Numbered from the stretch's first letter, positions 39,436 through 48,323 are shown. The stretch is DNA of 64,000 nt from Bacillota bacterium (GCA_023402845.1 JAEYFP010000016.1:186001-250000), one strand, 5' to 3'. Made by a program: numbers and translations. The notes: a model not told the origin generated them from the sequence alone.

Positions 39436-41568
39436 ATGGAAAAAATTAGTCAGTCGGTAATAAAAAAAGATCATGCACCGAAAATGTCCGGCCGTTCCGT
39501 TTATGTCGGAGATTATCCGAACGACGGTATTCTGACCGGTAAGCTGCTGCGCTCTAAACTGGCCAGAGCCAGACTGCTGGGCGTCGAGCTTCCTGTAATG
39601 CCCGAAGGCTATTATTATGTTGATAAAACTGATGTCCCGGGAGATAATAACGTAAATATTGTTTTGGACGATACTCCCATTTTTGCTGCGGATACCGTGG
39701 AATACATCGGAGATCCTATCGGAATGGTCGTTGGACCGGATGAAAAGCTCGTGGACCGGATTCTCTCACAGATTAAAGTTTCTTACGAAGAAATGGAGCC
39801 TGTACTGGACATACGCATAGCCGACACCGTATTTTTTAACTATGAATATGAAAAAGGGGACTTGAGCAAGGCCTTTACAGAGGCTGACAAAATTTATGAA
39901 GAGGAGTTTACAACCGGATATCAGGATCAAACATATCTGGAGCCTCAGGGCATGATGGCGGAGCCCGAGAAGGACGGACGTATGTATGTGCATGGCTCCA
40001 TACAATGTGCTTATTATGTACACGGGGCAGTGATTCGTGCTCTGGGCTGCAGGCCGGATGAAGTTCATATCTTTCAGGACGTAACCGGCGGCGGTTTTGG
40101 CGGCAAAGAAGACTTTCCTTCCATATTGGGCTGTCAGGTGGCTGTGGCGGCAAAGAAAGTAAATGCTCCTGTCCGCTGCATTTTTGGGCGGCGGGAGGAT
40201 CTTGAATTTACTTCCAAACGACATCCCTCTCTTTGTACCTACAAGGTCGCCGTAAAAGACGGCAGGGTCACGGCAATGGACATTGATGTAAATTATAATT
40301 CCGGTGCGTATACCACATTGTCTGCAGTTGTTTTGCAAAGGGGCATTATCTGTGCGAGCGGTGTCTATCGCGTTGAAAATCTGCATGTCCGTGGAAGGGC
40401 TCTGAAGACAAATACTGCTCCCACCGGTGCCTACAGGGGATTTGGCGCCCCTCAGACTTTCTTTGCCGTAGAAATGATGATGGATCACATTGCCCGGGAT
40501 TTAGGAATTAATTCTCTGCAGTTCAAAGAAAACAATTTGGTCCGGCAGGGAGATTCCACTTCCACTTCCGGCAGCTATCATTTTCCGGTGCCGCTGCCCG
40601 ATATGATCGAAGAAGTAGATCGGATTTCCGATTTTCGCAGAAAGTATCTGGAGTATCAAAAACCTCAGACAGGCCGCTACCGCAAGGGCATCGGCATGTC
40701 TTTATGGTTTCACGGAGCGGGCTTCACCGGTTCCGGCGAACGGGATCATATCAAAGCGGTCTGCAAGCTGCACAAATATCCGGATGATACCGTGGAAATT
40801 TTGGCATCCAATGCCGAAATTGGGCAGGGACTGCGGACTACTTTCCCGAAAATCGTTGCTCATGAGCTGAATCTTCCCTTGGAAAAGGTATATTATAATC
40901 ACCCGGATACCGCCCGTGTTCCTGATTCGGGTCCCACGGTTGCTTCCCGCTCCCTGATGATTGTCGGCGAGCTGCTGCGGCGTGCCGCAATTAAACTGCG
41001 CGGGCAATGGAAGAGCGGAGAAGATCAGATAGTGGAGGAACACTTTAAAGAGCCGGATTTCATGATCCCGTTTTATCTGGATAAATTTAAAGGCGATGCC
41101 TATCCGACTTATTCCTGGGGTGTCGGTGCGATTGAAGTGGAAATCGATACCCATACCGGCATTTCCAATGTTCTGGGTGCCTATGGCTCCTTTGATGTCG
41201 GAACACCCATTGATTATAATATTGTAATCGGCCAGATGGAGGGCGGTTATTTGCAGGGTATCGGCTATGCTTCCATCGAGCAGATGGATTACGACAGCAA
41301 GGGGCGTATCCGCAATAATTCCTTCTCGGACTATCTGATTCCTACGACAAAGGATGTACCCAATTTAAAATGTATGCTGCATGTGGAAAAATACCCTGAT
41401 GGTCCGTATGGAGCCAAGGGCGCGGGCGAACTGCCGCTGGTAGGTGCTCCCGGTGCATATGTAGAAGCGGTGGAACAGGCATTGGGATACCAAACAAAGC
41501 TGAATCACGCTCCTTTCACCGCGGAAGATACTTTAAAAGTGATTATGAAGGAGGGTGAGCAGAGATGA
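39436..41568 (+). CDS. Xanthine dehydrogenase-type molybdenum-binding subunit
   Basis: The product has 710 residues. It shows the CO-dehydrogenase/xanthine oxidase large-subunit layout: VYVGDYPNDGILTGKLLRS at the start, GGGFGGKEDFPS (Mo cofactor binding), GAYRGFGAPQTFFAVE with the substrate Arg region, AEIGQGLRTTFP and a C-terminal GAKGAGELPLVGAPG with the catalytic Glu. With the next two genes it makes a three-subunit enzyme (Mo, FeS, FAD), order Mo-FeS-FAD. The substrate could be a purine or another N-heterocycle; motif reading alone cannot decide. Confidence 0.9.
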   Translation: MEKISQSVIKKDHAPKMSGRSVYVGDYPNDGILTGKLLRSKLARARLLGVELPVMPEGYYYVDKTDVPGDNNVNIVLDDTPIFAADTVEYIGDPIGMVVGPDEKLVDRILSQIKVSYEEMEPVLDIRIADTVFFNYEYEKGDLSKAFTEADKIYEEEFTTGYQDQTYLEPQGMMAEPEKDGRMYVHGSIQCAYYVHGAVIRALGCRPDEVHIFQDVTGGGFGGKEDFPSILGCQVAVAAKKVNAPVRCIFGRREDLEFTSKRHPSLCTYKVAVKDGRVTAMDIDVNYNSGAYTTLSAVVLQRGIICASGVYRVENLHVRGRALKTNTAPTGAYRGFGAPQTFFAVEMMMDHIARDLGINSLQFKENNLVRQGDSTSTSGSYHFPVPLPDMIEEVDRISDFRRKYLEYQKPQTGRYRKGIGMSLWFHGAGFTGSGERDHIKAVCKLHKYPDDTVEILASNAEIGQGLRTTFPKIVAHELNLPLEKVYYNHPDTARVPDSGPTVASRSLMIVGELLRRAAIKLRGQWKSGEDQIVEEHFKEPDFMIPFYLDKFKGDAYPTYSWGVGAIEVEIDTHTGISNVLGAYGSFDVGTPIDYNIVIGQMEGGYLQGIGYASIEQMDYDSKGRIRNNSFSDYLIPTTKDVPNLKCMLHVEKYPDGPYGAKGAGELPLVGAPGAYVEAVEQALGYQTKLNHAPFTAEDTLKVIMKEGEQR

Positions 41569-42038
41569 ATGAGATTCGATTCGTTCTAAATGACAGGGAA
41601 GTATTCTACGAGGGCAGCGCCTCCGATCGTCTATTGGACGTTTTAAGAGACCATTACCGCACAACCAGTGTCAAATGCGGCTGTAAAGAAGGGGAATGCG
41701 GAGCTTGCTCCGTCCTGATGGACGGAATTCTGGTAAACTCCTGCTGTGTAGCTGTCGGTGCCGCAGAGGGCTCCTCTATCGTTACAATGGAGGGCTTTCG
41801 TGAAACCGAACGTTACGCGGTATTAGATCAGGCGTTTGCGGAGGTATCTGCGGTTCAGTGCGGATTCTGCATTCCCGGCATGGTGCTGGCTGCGGAAGCA
41901 CTTCTGGCAAAAAATGCTCATCCCACGGAGGCGGAAATCAGAGAGGGGCTTTCCGGAAATCTCTGCCGCTGTACAGGATATAACGCCATTATCAATGCAG
42001 TGTCAAGTGCCGCAAAGGAGGGAAACGGACTATGGTAA
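41565..42038 (+). CDS. Xanthine dehydrogenase-type iron-sulfur subunit
   Basis: The product has 157 residues; its ATG overlaps the previous stop (ATGA). Two [2Fe-2S] sites are complete: CGCKEGECGACSVLMDG (plant-ferredoxin type) and QCGFCIPGMVLAAEAL with GNLCRCTGYNAI. It passes electrons from the Mo subunit to the FAD subunit. The last codons overlap the next gene by 7 bp. Confidence 0.95.
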   Translation: MNEIRFVLNDREVFYEGSASDRLLDVLRDHYRTTSVKCGCKEGECGACSVLMDGILVNSCCVAVGAAEGSSIVTMEGFRETERYAVLDQAFAEVSAVQCGFCIPGMVLAAEALLAKNAHPTEAEIREGLSGNLCRCTGYNAIINAVSSAAKEGNGLW

Positions 42039-42850
42039 ATGGATACACAGCGGCCTCTCTGAAAGAGGCTTTGCGCATTCGGGCCGATCAGGAGGTTATC
42101 CCCTATGCAGGCGGCACGGATCTGATGGTAGAAAATCGCCCCGGCGCCGTCTATCTGTTTTTGAATAAGATTTCCGAATTAAAACAGATTTCTGTGGATG
42201 AGGATTATATTCGCATCGGAGCCGGTGTCACTTTTACCCAGGCATTGGAGGATGAGCGAATTCCGCAGCTGATGAAAGACGCTGCCCTGCTCATTGCCGC
42301 ACCGGCCATCCGCAATGCCGGCACCTTTGGCGGTAATCTTGGAAACGGCTCCCCTAAGGCTGATTCCGTGCTGATTGAGTTTGCCGCGGATGCGAAACTG
42401 CGTTTGGTATCACTGCAGGGCGAACGCATCTTAGATGTAGATCAATTTTATCTGGGCCGCAAAAAGCTGGATCTGAAAAATGATGAATTAATTGCGGAAA
42501 TTCTCCTTCCAAAAACCGGTCTGGAGCAATATTACTATCAGAAGGTGGGCGGTCGCAACGCATTGGCAATTTCCCGTGTATCCTTTGCCGGAGTGTTTTC
42601 TATGCAAAATGACAAAATTACCAATGTGGCCGCAGCCTTTGGTGCAGTGGCAGACACTGTTTTACGCTTTAAGGATCTGGAAGGCATGATGCTCGGTAAA
42701 TCTATGAAAGAGGCTAAAATCTTGAAAGAGCAATACCTGAAATCATATGCAGACCAAATGGTTTTGACACGCGGCCGTGTATCGGCTGAGTACCGCAAAA
42801 CTGTCTGTATGAACCTGTTAAACGATTTTCTGACCCGGTTCGGCATTTAA
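42032..42850 (+). CDS. Xanthine dehydrogenase-type FAD-binding subunit
   Basis: The product has 272 residues. FAD-binding signatures are VIPYAGGTDLMVENR and IRNAGTFGGNLGNGSPKAD, followed by a CO-dehydrogenase flavoprotein C-terminal domain (YQKVGGRNALAISRVSFAG). Electrons leave the enzyme here, probably to NAD or ferredoxin. It ends the first enzyme module; a 59-bp gap precedes the second. Confidence 0.93.
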   Translation: MVNGYTAASLKEALRIRADQEVIPYAGGTDLMVENRPGAVYLFLNKISELKQISVDEDYIRIGAGVTFTQALEDERIPQLMKDAALLIAAPAIRNAGTFGGNLGNGSPKADSVLIEFAADAKLRLVSLQGERILDVDQFYLGRKKLDLKNDELIAEILLPKTGLEQYYYQKVGGRNALAISRVSFAGVFSMQNDKITNVAAAFGAVADTVLRFKDLEGMMLGKSMKEAKILKEQYLKSYADQMVLTRGRVSAEYRKTVCMNLLNDFLTRFGI

Positions 42851-42909
42851 CTGGTTTCAAACCTGTACAAAGCAAAAAATCGGACGAATTTTCTGAAAGG
42901 AAGTATCTT

Positions 42910-45489
42910 ATGTATACCATTTGGATTAACGGCAAGGAATACGAGTCTGCCCACGATAAAAAGCTCCTTCGGTTTCTGCGTGACGACCTGCAGCTGACTG
43001 CTGCCAAGGACGGCTGCAGCGAAGGCGCGTGCGGAACTTGCACAGTTTTGGTGGATGGGCTGAAAACAAAAGCCTGTACCGTGTCTCTCAGCAAGCTGCA
43101 GGGGAAAAATGTGCTGACAGTAGAAGGCATTATGCCGCAGGAAATGAAGGTCTATGAACACTGCTTTGCCGCTGCCGGCGCAGTTCAATGCGGATTTTGT
43201 ATTCCGGGTATGATCATCTCGGCCAAAAGTCTGCTGGATATCAATCTAAATCCGACCCGGGCGGATGTGAAGCTGGCAATCAGGGGAAACCTCTGCCGCT
43301 GCACAGGGTACAAGAAAATTGAGGATGCAATTCTATTGGCGGCAGAATTCTTCCGAGAAAAGAAAGAGCTGCCTTCCGCTCCTGCCGTTCTGCACATGAA
43401 CGAACATGCCAAGCGGATTGATGCGGCAGAAAAGATTAACGGATCAGGACTTTTTGCAGATGATATTACAGTGGCTGGAATGCTGTATGCCAAGCCGGTC
43501 TACTCAAAATATCCCCGCGCCCGCATTGACCGGATTGATGTTTCCGAAGCTCTCAGGCATCCGGATTGCGCAGAGATTTTGGTAAAGCAGGATGTTCCGT
43601 TTAACAAAATCGGACATATCAAGCAGGATTGGGACGTTATGATGGGAGAGGGTGACATTACCCGGTATGTCGGCAATGTTTTGGCAGTCGTGGCGACTGA
43701 TAGACCGGAAAAGCTGGAGGAACTCTGCTCACTCGTCAAGGTGGATTATACGGAATTAAAACCTGTCACCAGTCCGTTTGATGCGCTGCGGGGGGACGCG
43801 CCTCTGATTCATGAGGACGGCAATATCATGAGCCGTGCCAATCTTGTACGGGGCAATGCAGATGAAGCAATCAAAAACTCTAAATATACAGTTACCCGAA
43901 AATACAAAACTTCCTGGCAGGAGCACGGCTTTATGGAACCGGAATGCTGCGTGGCCATGCCTGAGGGAGACGACGGTCTGCTAATTTACACCTCGTGTCA
44001 GTCTGTCTATGATGTACAGCGGGAATGCGCTCAAATGCTTCAGATTCCGAAAGAAAAGGTACATTGCCGCGCTACGCTGGTCGGCGGCGGCTTTGGCGGC
44101 AAGGAGGATATGTCGGTGCAGCAGTATGCTGCTTTAATGGCCTGGATAATTAAAAAACCTGTCAAGATCAAATATACCCGGCAGGAATCTCTCAACTATC
44201 ATGTGAAGCGTCATCCTATGGAAATGGAGTTCACGACCGCCTGTGATGAGAACGGTATTCTCACCGGCATGAAGGGAATTATTATCGCGGATACCGGAGC
44301 CTATGCATCCTTGGGCGGACCTGTGCTGCATCGCGCCTGCACCCACGCTGCAGGACCCTATAACTATCAAAATATTGATATTTTCGGCATGTCGGTTTAT
44401 ACCAATAATGTAGTCTCCGGAGCATTCCGGGGTTTTGGGGTAACCCAGAGCTGCTTTGCCACAGAAATGAACATCAATCTTCTGGCAGAAATGGTGGGCA
44501 TCGATCCCTGGGAATTCAGACGACGAAATGTCATCAAGCCCGGTGATGTGCTGCCGAACGGACAAACCGCTGATTTAAACACCAATATGGCAGCCTGCCT
44601 GGATGCGGTAAAGGATGTTTATTATCAAAATCCGCATGCGGGAATTGCCTGCGGCTTCAAGAACTCCGGTACCGGCATGGGAAAAAAAGACATCGGCAGG
44701 GTTCTGTTGTCCGTGGAACAGGGAAAGATTCATATCCGTACTTCGGCCTCCTGTATGGGACAGGGAATCGGTCAGATGACTCTGACGGAAATCTGTCATG
44801 TAACAAACCTGGATCCCGGGTTATTTATTTTTGAGACGGCGGATACCCTGCGTACGCCGGATGCAGGCACATCTACAGCCTCCCGGCAGACAGTTATGAC
44901 CGGAGAGGCAGCACGGCGTGCCGGGGAAAAGTTAAAATACGCGCTGGACGGCGATAAGACTCTGGCGGATTTAGAAGGCAGAGAGTTTTTTGGCGAATAC
45001 TCCGCCGTTACAGATCCGCTCGGTGCAATCAAGGAAAACCCGGTCAGCCATATTTCTTATTCCTATGGCGCACAGGTGATTGTACTGAATGAGGAGGGGC
45101 GCATTGCCAAGGCTGTCTCCGCATTTGATGTAGGAACTCCGGTTAATATTGAATCGGTAGAGGGGCAGATTGAAGGCGGTATGGTTATGGGGATCGGCTA
45201 TGGTGTAACGGAAAAATTCGAATGTGTGGATGGCTACCCAAAGAGCAGATTTGGTACGATCGGTTTTATGCGCGCTACCGAGGCGCCTGAACTGGAGGTT
45301 ATTCTCTGCCAGCCTGAGGAAGCCGATAAACTGCCTTACTCTCTGGGTGCGAAAGGCTGCGGTGAACTGTGTATGATTCCTACTGCCCCGGCCTGCGCTC
45401 ATGCCTATTACCGTCTGGATGGAAAATTCCGTCAGAGTCTGCCCCTGGAGGATACTCCATATCGCAAGCGAAAGGAGTCTTCCCTATGA
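42910..45489 (+). CDS. Fused FeS-Mo xanthine dehydrogenase, selenium-dependent type
   Basis: The product has 859 residues with AAGGAAG before the ATG. Residues 1-160 hold both [2Fe-2S] clusters (CSEGACGTCTVLVDG; QCGFCIPGMI; GNLCRCTGYKK), and residues 175-859 are the Mo-binding part (LVGGGFGGKEDMS; GAFRGFGVTQSCFATE; SLGAKGCGELCM with catalytic Glu). This single-chain fusion of FeS and Mo domains, without a FAD domain, matches the family of putative selenium-dependent xanthine dehydrogenases in purine-degrading Clostridia, where selenium is a labile cofactor and not selenocysteine. It could share the FAD subunit of the first enzyme. It overlaps the VOC gene by ATGA. Confidence 0.87.
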   Translation: MYTIWINGKEYESAHDKKLLRFLRDDLQLTAAKDGCSEGACGTCTVLVDGLKTKACTVSLSKLQGKNVLTVEGIMPQEMKVYEHCFAAAGAVQCGFCIPGMIISAKSLLDINLNPTRADVKLAIRGNLCRCTGYKKIEDAILLAAEFFREKKELPSAPAVLHMNEHAKRIDAAEKINGSGLFADDITVAGMLYAKPVYSKYPRARIDRIDVSEALRHPDCAEILVKQDVPFNKIGHIKQDWDVMMGEGDITRYVGNVLAVVATDRPEKLEELCSLVKVDYTELKPVTSPFDALRGDAPLIHEDGNIMSRANLVRGNADEAIKNSKYTVTRKYKTSWQEHGFMEPECCVAMPEGDDGLLIYTSCQSVYDVQRECAQMLQIPKEKVHCRATLVGGGFGGKEDMSVQQYAALMAWIIKKPVKIKYTRQESLNYHVKRHPMEMEFTTACDENGILTGMKGIIIADTGAYASLGGPVLHRACTHAAGPYNYQNIDIFGMSVYTNNVVSGAFRGFGVTQSCFATEMNINLLAEMVGIDPWEFRRRNVIKPGDVLPNGQTADLNTNMAACLDAVKDVYYQNPHAGIACGFKNSGTGMGKKDIGRVLLSVEQGKIHIRTSASCMGQGIGQMTLTEICHVTNLDPGLFIFETADTLRTPDAGTSTASRQTVMTGEAARRAGEKLKYALDGDKTLADLEGREFFGEYSAVTDPLGAIKENPVSHISYSYGAQVIVLNEEGRIAKAVSAFDVGTPVNIESVEGQIEGGMVMGIGYGVTEKFECVDGYPKSRFGTIGFMRATEAPELEVILCQPEEADKLPYSLGAKGCGELCMIPTAPACAHAYYRLDGKFRQSLPLEDTPYRKRKESSL

Positions 45490-45875
45490 AACTTACACAT
45501 GCGGCTATCTATACATTTGATTTGGAACGCCTGAAAAATTTCTACACTACTTATTTCGGAGGCACGTCCAATAAAAAATATAGCAATAAAACAGGCCTTT
45601 CCACCTACTTTATTACTTTTGATGATGGAGAAAAAGGTGCCCGGCTCGAATTAATGACACATACTGATCTCACAGAACACACGCTTACAGAGCGGGAAAA
45701 CGGGATCGCTCACCTTGCATTTTCTGTGGGTTCAAAAGAAGCTGTCCTTGCATTGACTGAACGAATTACAGCTGACGGCTATCCGCTTTACAGTGCTCCG
45801 CGCATAACGGGCGACGATTATTTTGAAAGCTGTATCGGTGATCCGGATGGAAACAGAATTGAGATTACTATATAA
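45486..45875 (+). CDS. VOC (glyoxalase-like) family protein
   Basis: The product has 129 residues from the ATG at 45486, overlapping the hydroxylase stop by four bases. It is a glyoxalase-fold protein: KLTHAAIYTFDLERLKNFYTTYFGG at the start and YFESCIGDPDGNRIEITI at the end, with metal-ligand positions His, Glu, His, Glu (KLTHAAI, RLELMTH, NGIAHLAF, NRIEI). Coupling to a molybdenum hydroxylase suggests it acts on a ring-opened or unstable product, but the function is unproven. It ends the operon. Confidence 0.85.
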   Translation: MKLTHAAIYTFDLERLKNFYTTYFGGTSNKKYSNKTGLSTYFITFDDGEKGARLELMTHTDLTEHTLTERENGIAHLAFSVGSKEAVLALTERITADGYPLYSAPRITGDDYFESCIGDPDGNRIEITI

Positions 45876-45910
45876 TTTTTTCATTTTTTTCATTTTTTAA
45901 AAAATAATGT

Positions 45911-45938
45911 TTGAAATTCTATTTTTTTGTGGTATACT
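45911..45938 (+). promoter_or_regulatory. Promoter of tRNA-Pro
   Basis: TTGAAA (45911-45916), 16-base spacer, TATACT (45933-45938) with an extended -10 TGG. Transcription would begin inside the left arm of the hairpin at 45939-45975. Confidence 0.72.
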
Positions 45939-45975
45939 AGGACTGTTCGCGAATCACAACTCGCAGAACAGTCCT
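45939..45975 (+). repeat. Hairpin between promoter and tRNA-Pro
   Basis: AGGACTGTTC (45939-45948) and GAACAGTCCT (45966-45975) are perfectly complementary, and GCGA/TCGC inside extends the stem to 14 bp with one bulged base. No T-run follows, so it is not a terminator. It begins at the predicted transcription start. Confidence 0.75.
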
Positions 45976-45985
45976 GATTAAATAT

Positions 45986-46059
45986 CGATGCGTGGCTCAG
46001 CTTGGTAGAGCGCTGCGTTCGGGACGCAGAGGTCGCAAGTTCAAATCTTGTCGCATCGA
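45986..46059 (+). tRNA. tRNA-Pro (anticodon CGG)
   Basis: A 74-base cloverleaf: acceptor CGATGCG pairs with CGCATCG, D arm GGCTCAGCTTGGTAGAGC, anticodon stem CTGCG/CGCAG around loop TTCGGGA with anticodon CGG, T arm CAAGTTCAAATCTTG, discriminator A. CCA is not encoded. It reads proline codon CCG. Confidence 0.96.
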
Positions 46060-46095
46060 CTACTTTTTTTCATCAGCCCATGGCTGGCAAACATA

Positions 46096-46130
46096 AAAGA
46101 GAAGGCTTTTAAAGTCTTCTCTTTTATTAT
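46096..46130. terminator. Bidirectional terminator after tRNA-Pro
   Basis: AAAGAGAAGGCTTT (46096-46109) pairs with AAAGTCTTCTCTTT (46111-46124) with one wobble pair, followed by TTATTAT on the plus strand; A-rich sequence before the stem gives T on the minus strand. It serves tRNA-Pro and the convergent chemoreceptor remnant. Confidence 0.65.
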
Positions 46131-46169
46131 AAAAATATATTAACAATCTATTACAAAAATGAATTGAAC

Positions 46170-46670
46170 TTACATCTGCTCATATAATACAAATTTACCG
46201 ACCTCGCCGCGCAGCATTTGCGCCTGCGCCGATAATTCTTCACTGGAAGCCGAGCTTTCTTCCGCGGAAGCTGCGTTGTTCTGCACTACGCTGGACAGCT
46301 GCGAAAGTCCCTCGGTAATTTCTGTAATTGCCGAAACCTGCTTTAAGGAGGAATCCTCGATTTCTTGGGAGGAGTGTTCCATCAGACGGGCCTTTTCCGC
46401 AACGTCCTCTAGAATATTGGCCGTTTCCGTAGCCAGTTTTTCTCCATTGGCAACCATGCTCACGGAATGACTGATCAACTCCGAAGTCTGTTTAGCCGCC
46501 ACTACGGCAAAGTCTTTTCCTGCTGCGCCTGCGCGTGCCGCTTCAATCGCCGCATTGAGGGACAGAATATTGGTTTGAAGTGCGATAATAATAATCGCAA
46601 ACACAATTGATGCCGCAAGTGAGCTGAACAATACGATTACTATCTCTTTACGTTTACTATCTCTTGTCAT
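46170..46670 (-). pseudogene. Methyl-accepting chemotaxis protein remnant with internal deletions
   Basis: The open frame has 166 codons. It begins like a chemoreceptor, MTRDSKRKEIVIVLFSSLAASIVFA (first membrane helix), then jumps straight into the signalling tip: LQTNILSLNAAIEAARAG. The whole periplasmic, HAMP and adaptation part is missing. A second gap removes the conserved 'DEVR.LA..S..A' segment: FAVVAAKQTSELI. The rest of the C-terminal helix is normal. No ribosome site precedes the ATG. Two in-frame deletions suggest a decayed gene that cannot dimerise as a receptor; expression of a soluble-tip fragment is not excluded. Confidence 0.8.
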
Positions 46671-46716
46671 AAAATCAAATTATTACTATAATTACTTATA
46701 ATAATTTGTTAATCGC

Positions 46717-46745
46717 TGTAACGAAAAGATAGTTTCCTGCACTTA
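46717..46745 (+). promoter_or_regulatory. Candidate ECF sigma autoregulated promoter
   Basis: TGTAACG at 46717-46723 resembles the -35 element (TGAAAC/TGTAAC) of ECF sigma factors, with the -10 region about 16-17 bases on near 46740. It lies 32 bp before the sigma gene. Many ECF operons start themselves this way. Confidence 0.45.
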
Positions 46746-46776
46746 TAATCAGGCGATGAAAATGGAGAGGCAGAAA

Positions 46777-47271
46777 ATGAAGAAACAAAACCTGGAAGAA
46801 ATATATCAAGAAAATATGTCTGCCGTATATAAATACTTATTCTGTCTGACCCATAACCCTGATCTTGCAGAGGAGTTGACTCAGGAAACCTTTTATCAGG
46901 CTGCAAAAGGAATCGATCGTTTTCGCGGGGACTGCAAGGTATCCGTCTGGCTCTGTCAGATCGCAAAGAATCTTTGGTATGGAGAATTGAGAAAGCGCAG
47001 GCAGGAGCTTCTTCCTCTGGAAGATGCCGGAGAGCTCGATTCGAACTTTAACTTAGAGGAATGCTATCTCCAAAGCCTTGATAAACTTACTCTCTTTAAA
47101 AAACTGCATGAGCTGGAAAGCTCCGCAAAAGAGGTTGTATATCTGCGATTGACCGGTGAGCTTAGCTTTGCAGAAATTGGTGAGATCATGGGAAAAACAG
47201 AAAACTGGGCACGTGTTACTTTTTACCGCGGAAAACAAAAAATTGTGAAAGGATGGGATCAGAATGAATAA
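46777..47271 (+). CDS. ECF sigma factor
   Basis: The product has 164 residues from the ATG at 46777 (GGAGAGG upstream). Region 2 is MSAVYKYLFCLTHNPDLAEELTQETFYQAAKGIDRFRG with the DNA-melting helix VSVWLCQIAKNLW, and region 4 is SAKEVVYLRLTGELSFAEIGEIMGKTENWARVTFYRGKQKI, all in normal spacing for ECF sigma-70 proteins. It is followed by an anti-sigma gene with an 8-bp overlap. It may sense envelope stress. Confidence 0.93.
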   Translation: MKKQNLEEIYQENMSAVYKYLFCLTHNPDLAEELTQETFYQAAKGIDRFRGDCKVSVWLCQIAKNLWYGELRKRRQELLPLEDAGELDSNFNLEECYLQSLDKLTLFKKLHELESSAKEVVYLRLTGELSFAEIGEIMGKTENWARVTFYRGKQKIVKGWDQNE

Positions 47272-48031
47272 CGAAATTACATGTGCGGTCGTCAAAGACC
47301 TGCTTCCGAATTATATTGATAAACTAACGAGCGACGAGACAAACCGAAAAATGGAGGCACATTTTCAAAGCTGTGAGGCCTGTACAAAGGAGCGTGATGA
47401 CATGCTGAAGGAAATTGAAACAGAAACGGCTCCCGATGTAAAGGATTTCAAAAAGTTTATGACAAAAACAAAATTATTCTATGTGTTAAAGGGTGTTTTT
47501 TATGCATTATTCGGCATCAGTGTCCTGACATGCTTTATCGTGGACATTGCCGCCAACAGACGACTGACGTGGTCGCTCATCGTAGATGCTGCTCTGATTT
47601 TCGTATTTATTCCCGCTTTTACGGCGATTTACAGTAAAACCCATAAGTTGATTAAAGCGGCGGCGGCTTGCAGTTTTTTACTGCTTCCGATGTTGTATGT
47701 ATTTGCACTTGTCATTCAGGCAAATGAGTATGCACCGCAATCGGATGGTTGGTTTCTGCATTATGCGATACCAATCAGCCTGATCTGGATCATCATATTA
47801 TGGATTTTTATTTTGATTGCGGCATTCACAAAAATAAATTTCTGGAACGCAACCGGCATCCTGCTTCTTACGGTCATCTTTGGATCTGCCGCCACGGATG
47901 CGATTGCAGATCAGGAAAGCATACTCCTGCTTTACACAACCGGTCTGGAATGGATCGATTCTGTAAGCTACCTTGCCTGTGCCATCATTTGCTTTCTGAT
48001 CGGAAGGAAAAAATCAAAGAATAAAGAATAG
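47264..48031 (+). CDS. Membrane anti-sigma factor with zinc finger
   Basis: The product has 255 residues. The N-terminus carries CAVVKDLLPNYIDKL and AHFQSCEACTKE, the His-x3-Cys-x2-Cys motif of the zf-HC2/ZAS anti-sigma domain. About six hydrophobic segments follow (from GVFYALFGISVLTCFIV to LACAIICFLIG). The domain would hold the partner sigma factor at the membrane until a signal releases it. The overlap with the sigma gene keeps the two in balance. Confidence 0.9.
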   Translation: MNNEITCAVVKDLLPNYIDKLTSDETNRKMEAHFQSCEACTKERDDMLKEIETETAPDVKDFKKFMTKTKLFYVLKGVFYALFGISVLTCFIVDIAANRRLTWSLIVDAALIFVFIPAFTAIYSKTHKLIKAAAACSFLLLPMLYVFALVIQANEYAPQSDGWFLHYAIPISLIWIIILWIFILIAAFTKINFWNATGILLLTVIFGSAATDAIADQESILLLYTTGLEWIDSVSYLACAIICFLIGRKKSKNKE

Positions 48032-48041
48032 AGGCACGATT

Positions 48042-48323
48042 CTATTCCCTGTCCGCTAACAGATCATGGTACTCGCTGTTCTTTTCCATCTGTGCCTTCG
48101 CATAAGGGCACAGAGGGATGATTTTCTTATGTTCCTTTCTTGCCCAGCCGGCCAACTCATTTAAGAGCAGCTTGCCAACTCCCTGTCCCTTCAGAACATC
48201 CGAAACATATGTATGATCAATGATAATAAGATGTTCTCCCGTAGGAACAAACGTCATTTCAGCCAGTATCTTTTCCTCGGAATCATCTATAAAAAAAGAA
48301 TGATCACCCTTTTTAATTTCCAT
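48042..48323 (-). CDS. Small GNAT-type acetyltransferase (YjdJ-like)
   Basis: The product has 93 residues with AGGAGG before the ATG. It contains IIIDHTYVSDVLKGQGVGKLLLNEL, the acetyl-CoA pyrophosphate loop (Q/R-x-x-G-x-G), and the late strand IIPLCPYAKAQM with 'C.y', typical of the small GCN5-like COG2388 proteins. The substrate is unknown. It follows the histidine kinase gene on the same strand by 13 bp, so it may belong to that operon. Confidence 0.85.
   Translation of the reverse strand: MEIKKGDHSFFIDDSEEKILAEMTFVPTGEHLIIIDHTYVSDVLKGQGVGKLLLNELAGWARKEHKKIIPLCPYAKAQMEKNSEYHDLLADRE

Noticed and set aside
39766..40488. Minus-strand open frame of 240 codons opposite the Mo subunit
   Set aside because: It mirrors conserved motifs of the real gene on the other strand and has no start site.
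42910..45489. Selenoprotein with in-frame UGA in the selenium-type xanthine dehydrogenase
   Set aside because: The frame is continuous with Cys and Glu at the relevant places; in this family selenium is a bound cofactor and not selenocysteine.
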